NCBI GenBank assembly: GCA_016875225.1
Contig: VGRW01000006.1
Coordinates: 1 to 64,000 of the forward strand
DNA from: Deltaproteobacteria bacterium
GTDB taxonomy: Bacteria; Myxococcota_A; UBA9160; SZUA-336
DNA length: 64,000 nucleotides
Direction of reading: 5' to 3'
Shown: piece by piece, positions 16,785 through 24,815 of the stretch
Position numbering within the stretch: position 1 is the stretch's first letter
Layout: the number at the start of each line of letters is the position of its first letter
Program-made: the position numbers and the translations under genes
The notes under the pieces: model-generated
Seen by the model: the letters and a program-made list of their open reading frames with translations, nothing else
What the model was told of the DNA's origin: nothing
Database searches by the model: none

Positions 16785-16828
16785 TACGCTGCGCGGCATC
16801 GGCCCAAGAGTGTGAGGTGAGCGCGCTG

Positions 16829-17140
16829 ATGCCCGTGTTGAAGACAGGAAGCCGGCTGAGAAGCGCCGTGTGCGCGACCGAGGTGATGCTGGTGAAGGCG
16901 CCCGCGACCGAGGTCGAGATCTGCTGCGGTGGCGTGCCGATGTTGGACCCGGCAGCGACGAAGCCGTCCGGGCTCGCGATCGCGGCCGACGCGCGAAGCG
17001 GCACCGCGCTCGGCAAGCGCTACGTGAGCGCCTCCGGCGATCTCGAGCTGCTCTGCACCAAGCCGGGCGAGGGCTCGCTCTCGGTCGCCGGAGTGCCGCT
17101 GGTGCTGAAGGAAGCGAAGGCGTTGCCGTCGTCGGACTAG
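16829..17140 (+). CDS. Small conserved protein preceding acyl-CoA ligase
   Basis: 103 residues, no known domain recognised. Sequence features: basic N-terminus MPVLKTGSRLRSAVCATEVM, then VEICCGGVPM, GKRYVSASGDLELLCTKPG, and VPLVLKEAKALPSSD. I recall similar small proteins next to acyl-CoA synthetase genes in other genomes, but not a function. ATG 16829 is preceded at 8 nt by GAGGTGA; an in-frame ATG at 16781 lies in the palindrome and lacks a ribosome site. It ends 4 bp before the ligase, so co-expression is very likely. The paired cysteines could bind metal. Confidence 0.7.
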   Translation: MPVLKTGSRLRSAVCATEVMLVKAPATEVEICCGGVPMLDPAATKPSGLAIAADARSGTALGKRYVSASGDLELLCTKPGEGSLSVAGVPLVLKEAKALPSSD

Positions 17141-17144
17141 TCGA

Positions 17145-18659
17145 ATGAATCTGATGATGCTGCTCGAGATGGCGGCCTCCGGATTCGGGGACCGCGAGGC
17201 GTTCCGGAACGAGGGCGCGTCGCTCAGCTACGCAGATCTGTTCCGTGCCGCCGGCGCGGCCGCGCGTGAGGTCCGGGGCTCGGGCCGCGAGCGGCTCGCG
17301 CTGCTCGACACCAGCAGCCTGGCCTTGCCGGTGGGGCTTTTCGCGAGCGCGTGGGCGGGCGTGCCGTTCGTGCCGCTGAACTATCGGCTCACCGGGAGCG
17401 AGTTGTCGCGGCTCCTGGCCGAAGTCGCGCCTTGCCAGCTCGTGACCGATCCGGAGCGCGCGGGCGCGCTATCGAAGCTCGACGGAAGCCGGGTGCTCTC
17501 GCGCGACGCGTTCCTCTCCTCGGCTCGCGCCGGCGATCCCGGCGAGAGCGACTGGGAGATGGACCCGGACGCGACGGCGGTGCTGCTCTTCACCAGCGGA
17601 ACCACCGGCGCGCCGAAGGCGGCGGTGCTGCGCCACAAGCACCTGGTCTCGTACATCCTCGGCTCGGTCGAGTTCGGCTCGGCCGGCGAGGACGACGCCA
17701 CACTGGTCAGTGTGCCGCCGTACCACGTGGCCGGAATCGCGGCGATGGCGAGCTCCGTCTACGCGGGCCGGCGAATCGTGCAGCTGCCGAGCTTCAGCGC
17801 GGAGGCCTGGGTCGCGCTCGCGCGCAAGGAGCGCGTCACGAGCGCCTTCGTCGTCCCGACCATGCTGGTGCGGATCGTCGAAGCGCTGGCTCGCGAGGGG
17901 AGTCCGCAGCTTCCCGACCTGCGCGCGATCTCCTACGGCGGTGGTCGGATGCCGCAGGAGGTGATCGCGCGCGCGATGGAGCTGCTGCCCGACTGCGACT
18001 TCACCAACGCCTACGGGCTCACCGAGACCAGCTCGACGATCACCGTGCTCGACCCAGAAGACCACCGTGCGGCCGCTTCCAGCGCCGATGCGAAGATCCG
18101 CCGCAGGCTGGGCTCGGTCGGGCGCGCGCTTCCCAGCGTCGAGCTGCAGGTCCGTGGCGAGGGCGGAGCTCCCGTCGAGCCGGAGGAGCGCGGGGAGGTC
18201 TTCGTGCGCGGCGAGCAGGTCTCGGGCGAATACCTGGGGCACGGCTCGCGGCTCGACGCCGACGGCTGGTTCCCGACTCGCGACGCCGGCTGGCTGGACC
18301 GCGACGGCTACCTCTTCGTCGAGGGCCGAATCGACGACGTGATCGTGCGCGGCGGAGAGAACCTCTCGCCCGGCGAGATCGAGGACGTGCTCCGCCAGCA
18401 CCCCGCGGTCGCCGACTGCGCCGTGGTCGGAATCCCCAGCGAGCAGTGGGGCGAGGCGGTCGCCGCGGCGGTCGTGCTCGCGCCGGGCCAGCGCGCGGAA
18501 ACGGCGGAGCTCGCGGAGTGGGTTCGATCGCGCCTGCGCTCGTCGCGCACGCCGGAGCAGATCGAGTTCCGCGCGGAGCTTCCCTACACCGAGACGGGAA
18601 AGCTGCTGCGGCGCCAGGTCCGCGCGGAGCTCGCGCGTTTCGCGAGAGGAACGCCGTAG
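17145..18659 (+). CDS. AMP-forming acyl-CoA synthetase
   Basis: 504 residues, ANL superfamily. P-loop-like LLFTSGTTGAPKAAVLRHKH near residue 150, YGLTETSS near 290, TRDAGWLDRDGYLFVEGR near 380, and the C-terminal catalytic Lys in TETGKLLRRQ. It adenylates a carboxylic acid and makes the CoA thioester. As the first enzyme of an operon with igr-like beta-oxidation genes, it probably activates a steroid side-chain or a similar branched acid; the acid itself cannot be read from sequence. Confidence 0.9.
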   Translation: MNLMMLLEMAASGFGDREAFRNEGASLSYADLFRAAGAAAREVRGSGRERLALLDTSSLALPVGLFASAWAGVPFVPLNYRLTGSELSRLLAEVAPCQLVTDPERAGALSKLDGSRVLSRDAFLSSARAGDPGESDWEMDPDATAVLLFTSGTTGAPKAAVLRHKHLVSYILGSVEFGSAGEDDATLVSVPPYHVAGIAAMASSVYAGRRIVQLPSFSAEAWVALARKERVTSAFVVPTMLVRIVEALAREGSPQLPDLRAISYGGGRMPQEVIARAMELLPDCDFTNAYGLTETSSTITVLDPEDHRAAASSADAKIRRRLGSVGRALPSVELQVRGEGGAPVEPEERGEVFVRGEQVSGEYLGHGSRLDADGWFPTRDAGWLDRDGYLFVEGRIDDVIVRGGENLSPGEIEDVLRQHPAVADCAVVGIPSEQWGEAVAAAVVLAPGQRAETAELAEWVRSRLRSSRTPEQIEFRAELPYTETGKLLRRQVRAELARFARGTP

Positions 18660-18676
18660 CTTCCGCGGACGAGCTC

Positions 18677-19687
18677 GTGATCCTGCCGCTCGGCGAAGCG
18701 CTCGAGCAGCTGGGGTCGCCTGACGCGATGGAGCTCTACTCGCCGCTCTCGGGCGACTCGATCCTGATCGCGGATTTCCACCGATCCTCGGCCGGGCTCG
18801 AGCCGGATGCGATCGACGCGGCGTGCGAGGCGCTCGGGAGACTGCCGTGCCCGTCGCTCGCGCTCTCGGGCGCGCGCCCGGATCCCGCGCTCGGACGCCT
18901 GCTCTCGCGCTTCGACGTGGTCGTGGCCTCGCGCGAGGAGCTCGAGCCGGTCGCCGCGACCGCGGCACGCGCGCCGCTCGCCGCGCAGGCGCTGGTGCAG
19001 CTGCTCCGCCTGGGTGCGCGGCTCGACGTCCACCACGCGCTGATCGCGGAGTCGCTGGTCTACTCGATGCTGCAGAGCGGTCCGGAGTTCGCGCGCTGGC
19101 GCGCCGGGCGCGAGGTCCGACCCGCGCCGCAGGACGACGGCGAGCCGGCGGTGCTCGTGCAGCGCGAGGGCGACCGCCTGCGGCTGCAGCTCAACCGGCC
19201 CCGGCGCCGAAACGCCTTCTCGGCGGCGATGCGCGACGCGCTGGTCGAGGGGCTGCGGCTCGCCGAGCTCGACCCGTCGATCGCCGAGGTGATCCTCTCC
19301 GGTGTCGGGCCGTCGTTCTGCAGCGGCGGCGACCTGGACGAGTTCGGCTCGCGTCCCGACCCGGCCACCGCGCACGCGGTTCGGAGCAGCCGCAGCGCGT
19401 CGGCGCTCATCGCCCGCTGCGCGGCGAGGGTTCGCGCCGAGCTGCACGGGGCCTGCGTCGGCGCGGGCATCGAGCTGCCGGCGTTCGCTTCGCGCGTGGT
19501 CGCACGCGAGGACGCGTTCTTCCAGCTCCCCGAGCTCTCGCTCGGACTGGTTCCCGGCGCGGGCGGAACGGTCAGCCTGCCGCGTCGCATCGGCCGCGAG
19601 CGCACGGCGTGGCTCGCGCTCTCGGGCGCTCGGATCGACGCGCCGACCGCGAGGCGCTGGGGGCTGATCGACGCGATCATTTCCTGA
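18677..19687 (+). CDS. Crotonase-family protein with unusual N-terminal extension
   Basis: 336 residues. The C-terminal ~200 residues are an enoyl-CoA hydratase/isomerase domain: LQLNRPRRRNAFSAAMRDAL, SGVGPSFCSGGDLDEFGS (oxyanion loop), HGACVGAGIELPAFA, FQLPELSLGLVPGAGGTVSL (Glu retained). The first ~140 residues do not match the usual crotonase start and include a region like a degenerate crotonase half (LYSPLSGDSILIADFH...DAACEALGRLPCPSLALSG). GTG 18677 is the best start but has only a weak ribosome site. It sits 17 bp behind the ligase. Confidence 0.75.
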   Translation: MILPLGEALEQLGSPDAMELYSPLSGDSILIADFHRSSAGLEPDAIDAACEALGRLPCPSLALSGARPDPALGRLLSRFDVVVASREELEPVAATAARAPLAAQALVQLLRLGARLDVHHALIAESLVYSMLQSGPEFARWRAGREVRPAPQDDGEPAVLVQREGDRLRLQLNRPRRRNAFSAAMRDALVEGLRLAELDPSIAEVILSGVGPSFCSGGDLDEFGSRPDPATAHAVRSSRSASALIARCAARVRAELHGACVGAGIELPAFASRVVAREDAFFQLPELSLGLVPGAGGTVSLPRRIGRERTAWLALSGARIDAPTARRWGLIDAIIS

Positions 19688-19730
19688 CCGCCTTTCCCCG
19701 GACCGGCCCGAGCTGCCAGAATCCCGGCCG

Positions 19731-20882
19731 ATGACTCGCCCCACGCACCTCGCGCGGCACCGCCAGGCGGCGGTGGTCGGCATCCACGCGCTGCCGTTCT
19801 CGCGCAACATCGGCACGACCGAGCGCCACGGCGGGGCGCTCGCGATCCTGGGCGCGCTCGCGGACGCCGGGCTCAGCGTTCGCGACGTCGACGGGATGTT
19901 CCGGTACGTGTGGGAGAGCACGACCGAGATGGAGATGGCGCGGATCCTCGGCGTCCCGAACTTGAAGATGTTCGGCGAGATCGACTACGGCGGGGGCGCG
20001 GGCGCGCCCACCGTGGGCCTCGCGGCGCTCGCGATCGAGAGCGGCCTGGCCGACGTCGTGGTGGTCTGGCGCTCGCGAAACCGCAGCTCGGGCGGGCGCC
20101 CTTGGGCAAGCCAGCTTCAGGCCACCGGCCAGGACCAGTTCGAGCGCCCGTACGGTCTGGTGCGTCCGGTCGACGGAATGGCGCTCCACGCGCGCTACTG
20201 GATCCACAAGTACGGCTGGACGCCCGAGGTGACCGGCCGCGTCGCGGTGACCCAGCGCCAGCACGCGCAGCGCAATCCCGCGGCGATGATGCGCAAGCCG
20301 CTCTCGATGGACGACTACCTGGGCTCGCGCATGATCGCGGACCCGCTGCGCCTGTTCGACTGCTGCCTGGAGACCGACGGCGCGATGGCCATGGTGCTCA
20401 CCAGCGCGGAGCGGGCGCGCGACCTCGACGTGGTTCCGGTCCACGTCACGGGCTTCGCGATGGGATCGGGCCCGCAAATGACCGCCATGACGTTCTACTA
20501 CGGCGAGGAGCTGGGCCGGACGCCGAATCGCTGGGTCGCCCCCGAGCTCTGGCGCAACACCGGGCTCGCGCCGCGCGACATCGACGTGGTGCAGCTCTAC
20601 GACGCCTTCACGCCGCAGATCCCGCTGGCCTTCGAGGAGTACGGCTTCTGCGGCGAGGGCGAGGCGCCGGCGTACATGGCCGAGGGCCGCAATCCCCCGT
20701 ACAACACCAGCGGCGGCGGCCTGTCCGAGGCCTACGTGCACGGCTTCAATCTTCTGGTCGAAGGCGTTCGCCAGGTTCGCGGCAGCTCCACGTCGCAGGT
20801 CGAGAACGTGCGTCACTGTCTGGTGACGAGCGGGAACGTGGTCCCGACCGGCGCGATCGTGTTCTCGAAGGAGCCGTGGTGA
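19731..20882 (+). CDS. Ltp2-like thiolase-fold protein (probable side-chain retro-aldolase)
   Basis: 383 residues of the SCP2-thiolase-like family. Motifs shared with Ltp2 of cholesterol degraders: YGGGAGAPTVGLAALAIESG, LRLFDCCLETDGAMAMVLTS, VVQLYDAFTPQ, NTSGGGLSEAYVHGFN. The thiolase nucleophilic Cys region is absent, and the usual thiolase His segment is replaced by the SEAYVHG segment whose Tyr is used by Ltp2-type retro-aldolases. Ltp2 cleaves the hydroxylated C3 side chain of steroids to propionyl-CoA and a 17-ketosteroid, with a DUF35 partner; such a partner follows immediately (GTGA overlap). Confidence 0.82.
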   Translation: MTRPTHLARHRQAAVVGIHALPFSRNIGTTERHGGALAILGALADAGLSVRDVDGMFRYVWESTTEMEMARILGVPNLKMFGEIDYGGGAGAPTVGLAALAIESGLADVVVVWRSRNRSSGGRPWASQLQATGQDQFERPYGLVRPVDGMALHARYWIHKYGWTPEVTGRVAVTQRQHAQRNPAAMMRKPLSMDDYLGSRMIADPLRLFDCCLETDGAMAMVLTSAERARDLDVVPVHVTGFAMGSGPQMTAMTFYYGEELGRTPNRWVAPELWRNTGLAPRDIDVVQLYDAFTPQIPLAFEEYGFCGEGEAPAYMAEGRNPPYNTSGGGLSEAYVHGFNLLVEGVRQVRGSSTSQVENVRHCLVTSGNVVPTGAIVFSKEPW

Positions 20883-21328
20883 CGCAGGGCGCCGACGACC
20901 GCTCCCGCGCGTTTCCGGTCCCGGTGCCCGACGCGGACACGCAGCCGTTCTGGGACGGCTGCCGCGGCGGCGAGCTGCGCATCCAGCGCTGCGCGTCGTG
21001 CGGGACGTGGCTCTGGCAGCCGCGGCCGGTCTGCTCGAGCTGCCAGACGCCGGGTCCGGTCTGGACGGCGGTCTCCGGCGACGGCTTCGTCGCGTCCTGG
21101 ACCGTGATGCGTCCGCCCACGCTGCCGGCCTTCGCGGATCGGGTTCCGTACGTGCTCCTGCTCGTGGAGCTCGACGTCGGCGTGCGGCTGATCGGCTACC
21201 TGGTCGACGGCGACGGCCGCTGGCTTCGCAGCGACGGCGCGGCGGAGGGGGTCGAGATCGGCCGGCGGGTCGCGCTGCGCTTCCACGACCAGGCGGGGAC
21301 GCCGCTCCCCTGCTGGACGCTCGTCTAG
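20879..21328 (+). CDS. DUF35 OB-fold/zinc-ribbon partner of Ltp2-like protein
   Basis: 149 residues. N-terminal PFWDGCRGGELRIQRCASCG begins a rubredoxin-like zinc ribbon (CASCG...CSSC, near residues 38-60), followed by an OB-fold with GFVASWTVMRPP and VPYVLLLVELDVGVRLIGYL. DUF35 domains supply acyl-CoA binding for thiolase-like enzymes. In Mycobacterium this domain is fused to the C-terminus of ChsH2, whereas here it is a free-standing gene. GTG start overlaps the ltp2-like stop. Confidence 0.87.
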   Translation: MTQGADDRSRAFPVPVPDADTQPFWDGCRGGELRIQRCASCGTWLWQPRPVCSSCQTPGPVWTAVSGDGFVASWTVMRPPTLPAFADRVPYVLLLVELDVGVRLIGYLVDGDGRWLRSDGAAEGVEIGRRVALRFHDQAGTPLPCWTLV

Positions 21329-21339
21329 ACGCGCGTCCA
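21314..21339 (+). terminator. Near-perfect 26-bp hairpin across the DUF35 stop codon
   Basis: TGGACGC-TC-GTCTAGAC-GC-GCGTCCA forms a stem broken only by one 2x2 mismatch, with CTAG at its centre. It overlaps the last codons and TAG of the DUF35 gene, and there is no T tract after it. It may be an attenuating hairpin, mRNA-end stabiliser or operator ahead of the acyl-CoA dehydrogenase at 21397. Ten central bases, CGTCTAGACG, recur at 32118-32127. Confidence 0.45.
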
Positions 21340-21367
21340 ACGCTTCCGATCTGTGGTAGGTTGGCGT

Positions 21368-21383
21368 CTGACTCGCGAGTGAG
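21368..21383 (+). promoter_or_regulatory. Operator motif CTGACTCGCGAGTGAG upstream of acyl-CoA dehydrogenase
   Basis: This 16-bp inverted repeat matches those at 12393-12408 and 45902-45917 in 14 of 16 positions when the two central bases are ignored. It lies just upstream of the AGGAG site and TTG start at 21397. A possible -10 TAGGTT (21357-21362) would place the transcription start within the repeat. This indicates that the acyl-CoA dehydrogenase and following genes form a separately controlled unit inside the longer plus-strand run. Confidence 0.6.
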
Positions 21384-21396
21384 GAGACGTCGGGCC

Positions 21397-22581
21397 TTGG
21401 ATTTCGACTTCACCGCCGAGCAGAAGGCGTTCGTGGCCGAGGTCGAGCGCTTCCTCGACGAGAACCACGACCCCGAGGTCATGGACCCGAGCCGCGAGAA
21501 CATGGCGCAGCTCGTCGACACGCCGAAGCGCCGGGCGTTCATGAAGAAGCTCGGGCAGCGCGGCTGGCTGGGCATGACCTGGCCGCGCGAGTACGGCGGG
21601 CGCGAGGCCGACGGCATCTTCGAGTTCCTGCTGAACGAGTGCCTGGCCCGGCGCGGCGCGCCGCAGATCGGCAAGGGCGTCGGGATCATCGGCAAGACGC
21701 TGATCCGGCACGGCAGCGAGAAGCTGAAGCGCGAGTTCCTGCCGAAGATCCTCGAGAACGACGTCGAGTTCGCGATCGGCTACAGCGAGCCGCAGGCCGG
21801 CTCCGACGCCGCGGCGATGCAGCTCCGGGCGGTGCGCGAGGGCGACGGCTGGCGGCTCGACGGCCAGAAGATCTTCACCACCTCGGCGCACTTCGCGCAG
21901 TGGTACTGGGTCGGCGCGCGCACGGATCCCGACCGGGCCAAGCACGACGGAATCAGCCTGTTCCTGCTGCCGATGGACGCGAAGGGCCTCACGGTCCACG
22001 CGATGCCGACGATCGGCGAGCGCGAGATCACCAACCAGGTCTTCTTCGACTCGGTCTTCGTGCCCGACGACTACCGCGTCGGCGAGCTGAACCGGGGCTT
22101 CCAGTACATCTCGGAAGCGCTCGATCTGGAACGGTTCACCATGTTCACGTTCTCGCCGATCCAGGGCCGGGTCGAGCTGCTCTGCGACTACGTCGCGCGC
22201 GCGCAGCGCGACGGCCGCCCGCTGCGCGAGGACCCGGTGATCCGCGCGCGGATCGCGCAGCTCCTGACCGAGACCGAGGTGGCGCGCGTGCTGGGCTTCA
22301 GCTTCGTCGCGAAGTCGATGAAGGGCGGGGCCGCGCCGACGGTCGAGGCCTCGGAGTACAAGCTCTACGCGACGCAGCTCTCGCAGCGAGTGGCCAACGC
22401 GTCGCTCGACATCGGCGGGCCCGCCGCGCAGCTCCGCGTCGGCGAGGCGGACGCGCCGATGAACGGCCGCGCCGACACCAGCTATCGCTGCACGGTGGTC
22501 GAGACGATCGGCGGCGGCGCGTCCGAGATCCAGAAGAACATCATCGCGCGGCGCAAGCTCGGGCTGCCGCGCAACTTCTAA
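21397..22581 (+). CDS. Acyl-CoA dehydrogenase (FadE/ChsE type)
   Basis: 394 residues. FAD/substrate motifs IGYSEPQAGSDAAAMQLRA and GQKIFTTSAHFAQWYWVGAR near residues 128-175. The usual MCAD catalytic position is GGGASEIQKN with no Glu, while Glu245 in EALDLERFTMF occupies the isovaleryl-CoA-dehydrogenase-type position. Steroid ChsE enzymes are heterotetramers of one catalytic and one partner subunit; the second FadE at 24816 could be that partner. TTG 21397 has AGGAG upstream; an in-frame GTG at 21379 is inside the operator. Confidence 0.9.
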   Translation: MDFDFTAEQKAFVAEVERFLDENHDPEVMDPSRENMAQLVDTPKRRAFMKKLGQRGWLGMTWPREYGGREADGIFEFLLNECLARRGAPQIGKGVGIIGKTLIRHGSEKLKREFLPKILENDVEFAIGYSEPQAGSDAAAMQLRAVREGDGWRLDGQKIFTTSAHFAQWYWVGARTDPDRAKHDGISLFLLPMDAKGLTVHAMPTIGEREITNQVFFDSVFVPDDYRVGELNRGFQYISEALDLERFTMFTFSPIQGRVELLCDYVARAQRDGRPLREDPVIRARIAQLLTETEVARVLGFSFVAKSMKGGAAPTVEASEYKLYATQLSQRVANASLDIGGPAAQLRVGEADAPMNGRADTSYRCTVVETIGGGASEIQKNIIARRKLGLPRNF

Positions 22582-22587
22582 CGGGCC

Positions 22588-23757
22588 GTGGCGGCGGTGC
22601 CTCTCCTCTCCGGGTACAAGGTGCTGGACTTCTCGAGCGTGGGGCCGGCGTCGCGCTGCTCGCGCATCCTCGCCGACTACGGCGCGGAGGTGATCAAGGT
22701 CGCTCCGCCGCCGGCGAAGGCCGCGGCGCAGATCCAGCCGCCGTTCCACAGCTACGGCGCGGGCCGCGGCATGAAGTGGCTGCGCGTGGACCTGAAGCAG
22801 CCCGCGGGCCGCGACGCGCTGCTCCGCGTGCTGCGAACCGCGGACGTGCTGATCGAGAGCTTCCGCCCCGGCGTCGCCTCACGGCTGGGTCTGGGCTACG
22901 AGGCCCTGCGCGAGCTGAATCCCGGGATCGTCTACTGCTCGACCAGCGGCTACGGCCAGACGGGGCCCTACGCGCAGTGGGCCGGGCACGACCTGAACTA
23001 TCTGGCGCTCGGCGGGTATCTCGCGTGCTCGGGCCGCCGCGCGGATGGAGCGCCGGCGCTGCCGGGCGCGAGCGTCGCCGACGCGGCCGGCGGTGGGATG
23101 CACGCGGCGATCGCGATCCTGGCCGCGCTTCTCGAGCGCGGGCGCTCGTCGCGCGGGGCTCATCTGGACGTCTCGGCCACCGACGGCGTGCTCTCGCTGA
23201 TGTCGCTCGCCATCGACGGGTACCTGGCGACCGGAGACGAGCCGGGACCGGGATCCGACCTCCTGACCGGGCGCTACGCGTGCTACGACGTGTACCCGGC
23301 GCGCGACGGCCGCTTCCTGGCGGTGGCGGCGATCGAGCCTGCGTTCTACGCGAACCTGTGTCGCGCGCTCTCGCTCGAGGCGTGGATTGCGCACCAGCTC
23401 GACGACGCCCGACAGGACGAGATCCGCGCCGCGTTCCGCGCGGCCTTCGCGCGCCGCGATCGCGACGAGTGGATCGCGGAGCTCGCGCCGCGCGACACCT
23501 GCGTCTCGCCGGTCTACACGGTTTCCGAGCTGGCTCGCGACGCGCACCTCGCCGAGCGCCGCTCCTTCCAATCCGCCGTGCACGCGGAGCGCGGCACGCT
23601 TCGCCAGCTCGCGCCGATCCTGGCCGGTGCGAGCCGCGAGCCGTCGGGCCGGCCGCTCGGCGCGGATTCCGGCGGCGAAGCGATCGAGCTTCTGCGCGCC
23701 GCGGGCCTGGCCGAGGCGGAGATCGAGCGCCTGCGCCGCGACGGGGTGGTCGCGTGA
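22588..23757 (+). CDS. CaiB/BaiF family CoA-transferase
   Basis: 389 residues. N-terminus LLSGYKVLDFSSVGPASRCS, GAEVIKVAPPP, and GAHLDVSATDGVLSL carrying the Asp expected at the catalytic position. Six bases separate it from the acyl-CoA dehydrogenase. Within an igr-like operon it could transfer CoA between steroid acids or, as an alpha-methylacyl-CoA racemase relative, epimerise a methyl-branched side chain. The racemase His/Asp pair was not identified with confidence. GTG start. Confidence 0.87.
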   Translation: MAAVPLLSGYKVLDFSSVGPASRCSRILADYGAEVIKVAPPPAKAAAQIQPPFHSYGAGRGMKWLRVDLKQPAGRDALLRVLRTADVLIESFRPGVASRLGLGYEALRELNPGIVYCSTSGYGQTGPYAQWAGHDLNYLALGGYLACSGRRADGAPALPGASVADAAGGGMHAAIAILAALLERGRSSRGAHLDVSATDGVLSLMSLAIDGYLATGDEPGPGSDLLTGRYACYDVYPARDGRFLAVAAIEPAFYANLCRALSLEAWIAHQLDDARQDEIRAAFRAAFARRDRDEWIAELAPRDTCVSPVYTVSELARDAHLAERRSFQSAVHAERGTLRQLAPILAGASREPSGRPLGADSGGEAIELLRAAGLAEAEIERLRRDGVVA

Positions 23758-23784
23758 CGCGGCACGACGCGAAGGAATACCGCG

Positions 23785-24306
23785 ATGGCTGAGCTCTCCG
23801 AGATCCCCGAACACGTGCGCGCCTGGATCGGCGTGCCGCTCGTCGAGGACGAGGGCGAGTTCGAGATCGAGCGCGGCTACATCGCGACGAGCCTGGCCTC
23901 GGTCGAGAACGGCAATCCGCTGTTCTGGGACGACGCGGTGGCGCGCGAGATCAGCGGCGGCCCGATCGCGCCGCCGAGCATGCTCTCGGTCTGGCTGCGC
24001 CCGCACCACTGGGCGCCGGGCCGGCGCGAGGAGCGCTTGCCGCTCGAGATGCACTTCCGGCTGAAGCGCGAGCTCGCGCTGCCGGAGGCGATCATCGCCG
24101 ACAACGAGCTCTCGTTCGGCGAGCCGGTGCGGCCGGGCGATCGACTGCGCAGCCGGCAGACGCTGCGCTCGATCTCGGAGCCGCGGACCAACCGGCTCGG
24201 CACCGGCCGCTTCTGGGTGATCGAGGTCGAGTACACCAATCAGCGTGGCGAGTGGGTGGGCACCGAGAGCTACAACTGTTACGGCTACCGGAGGGACGGC
24301 GCGTGA
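23785..24306 (+). CDS. MaoC-like dehydratase subunit (ChsH2 N-domain-like)
   Basis: 173 residues with a hotdog fold of the MaoC_dehydrat_N type: FEIERGYIATSLASVENGNPLFWDD, GGPIAPPSMLSVWLRPHHW, and FGEPVRPGDRLRSRQTL. It lacks the catalytic Asp/His pair seen in its partner, as does the structural ChsH2 half of the ChsH1-ChsH2 hydratase. Length corresponds to the MaoC half of ChsH2; the DUF35 half is encoded separately at 20879. Overlaps the next gene by GTGA. Confidence 0.82.
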   Translation: MAELSEIPEHVRAWIGVPLVEDEGEFEIERGYIATSLASVENGNPLFWDDAVAREISGGPIAPPSMLSVWLRPHHWAPGRREERLPLEMHFRLKRELALPEAIIADNELSFGEPVRPGDRLRSRQTLRSISEPRTNRLGTGRFWVIEVEYTNQRGEWVGTESYNCYGYRRDGA

Positions 24307-24785
24307 CCGCGCAGCTCGCGGCCCTGACAGCGGATCGAGTGAAGCCGGGCGACGCGCTCCCGCCGCTCTCCGTCGCCGTGACCGCCACCACCGTCGTGCT
24401 CGGGGCGCTGGCCGCGCGCGACTGGCGGCCGATGCACCACGATCGCGACTTCGCCCAGAACCAGGGCGTGCGCGACATCTTCCTGAACACCCCCAACATG
24501 GTGGCGTGGTTCGAGCGCTACCTGACCGACTGGACCGGTCCGCTCGGCCGGCTCGGCCGCATGAAGTTCAAGATCAAGAAATCCGTGTGCCCCGGTGACA
24601 CCATGGTGTTTCAAGGGCGCGTCGACGGCGTCGCGAGCGACGAGACCGGCTGTGTCTGGGCGAGCGTCTCGATCGATCTGACCGTGAAGGGGGACAGCAT
24701 GATGAGCTGCAGCGCGCGCATCGCTCTGCCCACGGACGCGTCCGACAACCCCTGGCGGCGGCGCGGGCGCGACTGGCGGCCGTAG
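24303..24785 (+). CDS. MaoC-like enoyl-CoA hydratase (ChsH1-like, catalytic)
   Basis: 160 residues. Hotdog-fold hydratase with the catalytic Asp-x4-His arrangement in ARDWRPMHHDRDFAQ, then NTPNMVAWFERYLTDW and KKSVCPGDTMVFQGRV. Together with the preceding MaoC protein it probably forms a heteromeric hydratase that adds water to the unsaturated side-chain acyl-CoA made by the acyl-CoA dehydrogenases, giving the hydroxyacyl-CoA that the Ltp2-like aldolase cleaves. GTG start overlaps the upstream stop. Confidence 0.85.
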   Translation: MTAQLAALTADRVKPGDALPPLSVAVTATTVVLGALAARDWRPMHHDRDFAQNQGVRDIFLNTPNMVAWFERYLTDWTGPLGRLGRMKFKIKKSVCPGDTMVFQGRVDGVASDETGCVWASVSIDLTVKGDSMMSCSARIALPTDASDNPWRRRGRDWRP

Positions 24786-24815
24786 CAACGCGGCCGGGGC
24801 GAAGAGGGAGTGGCG

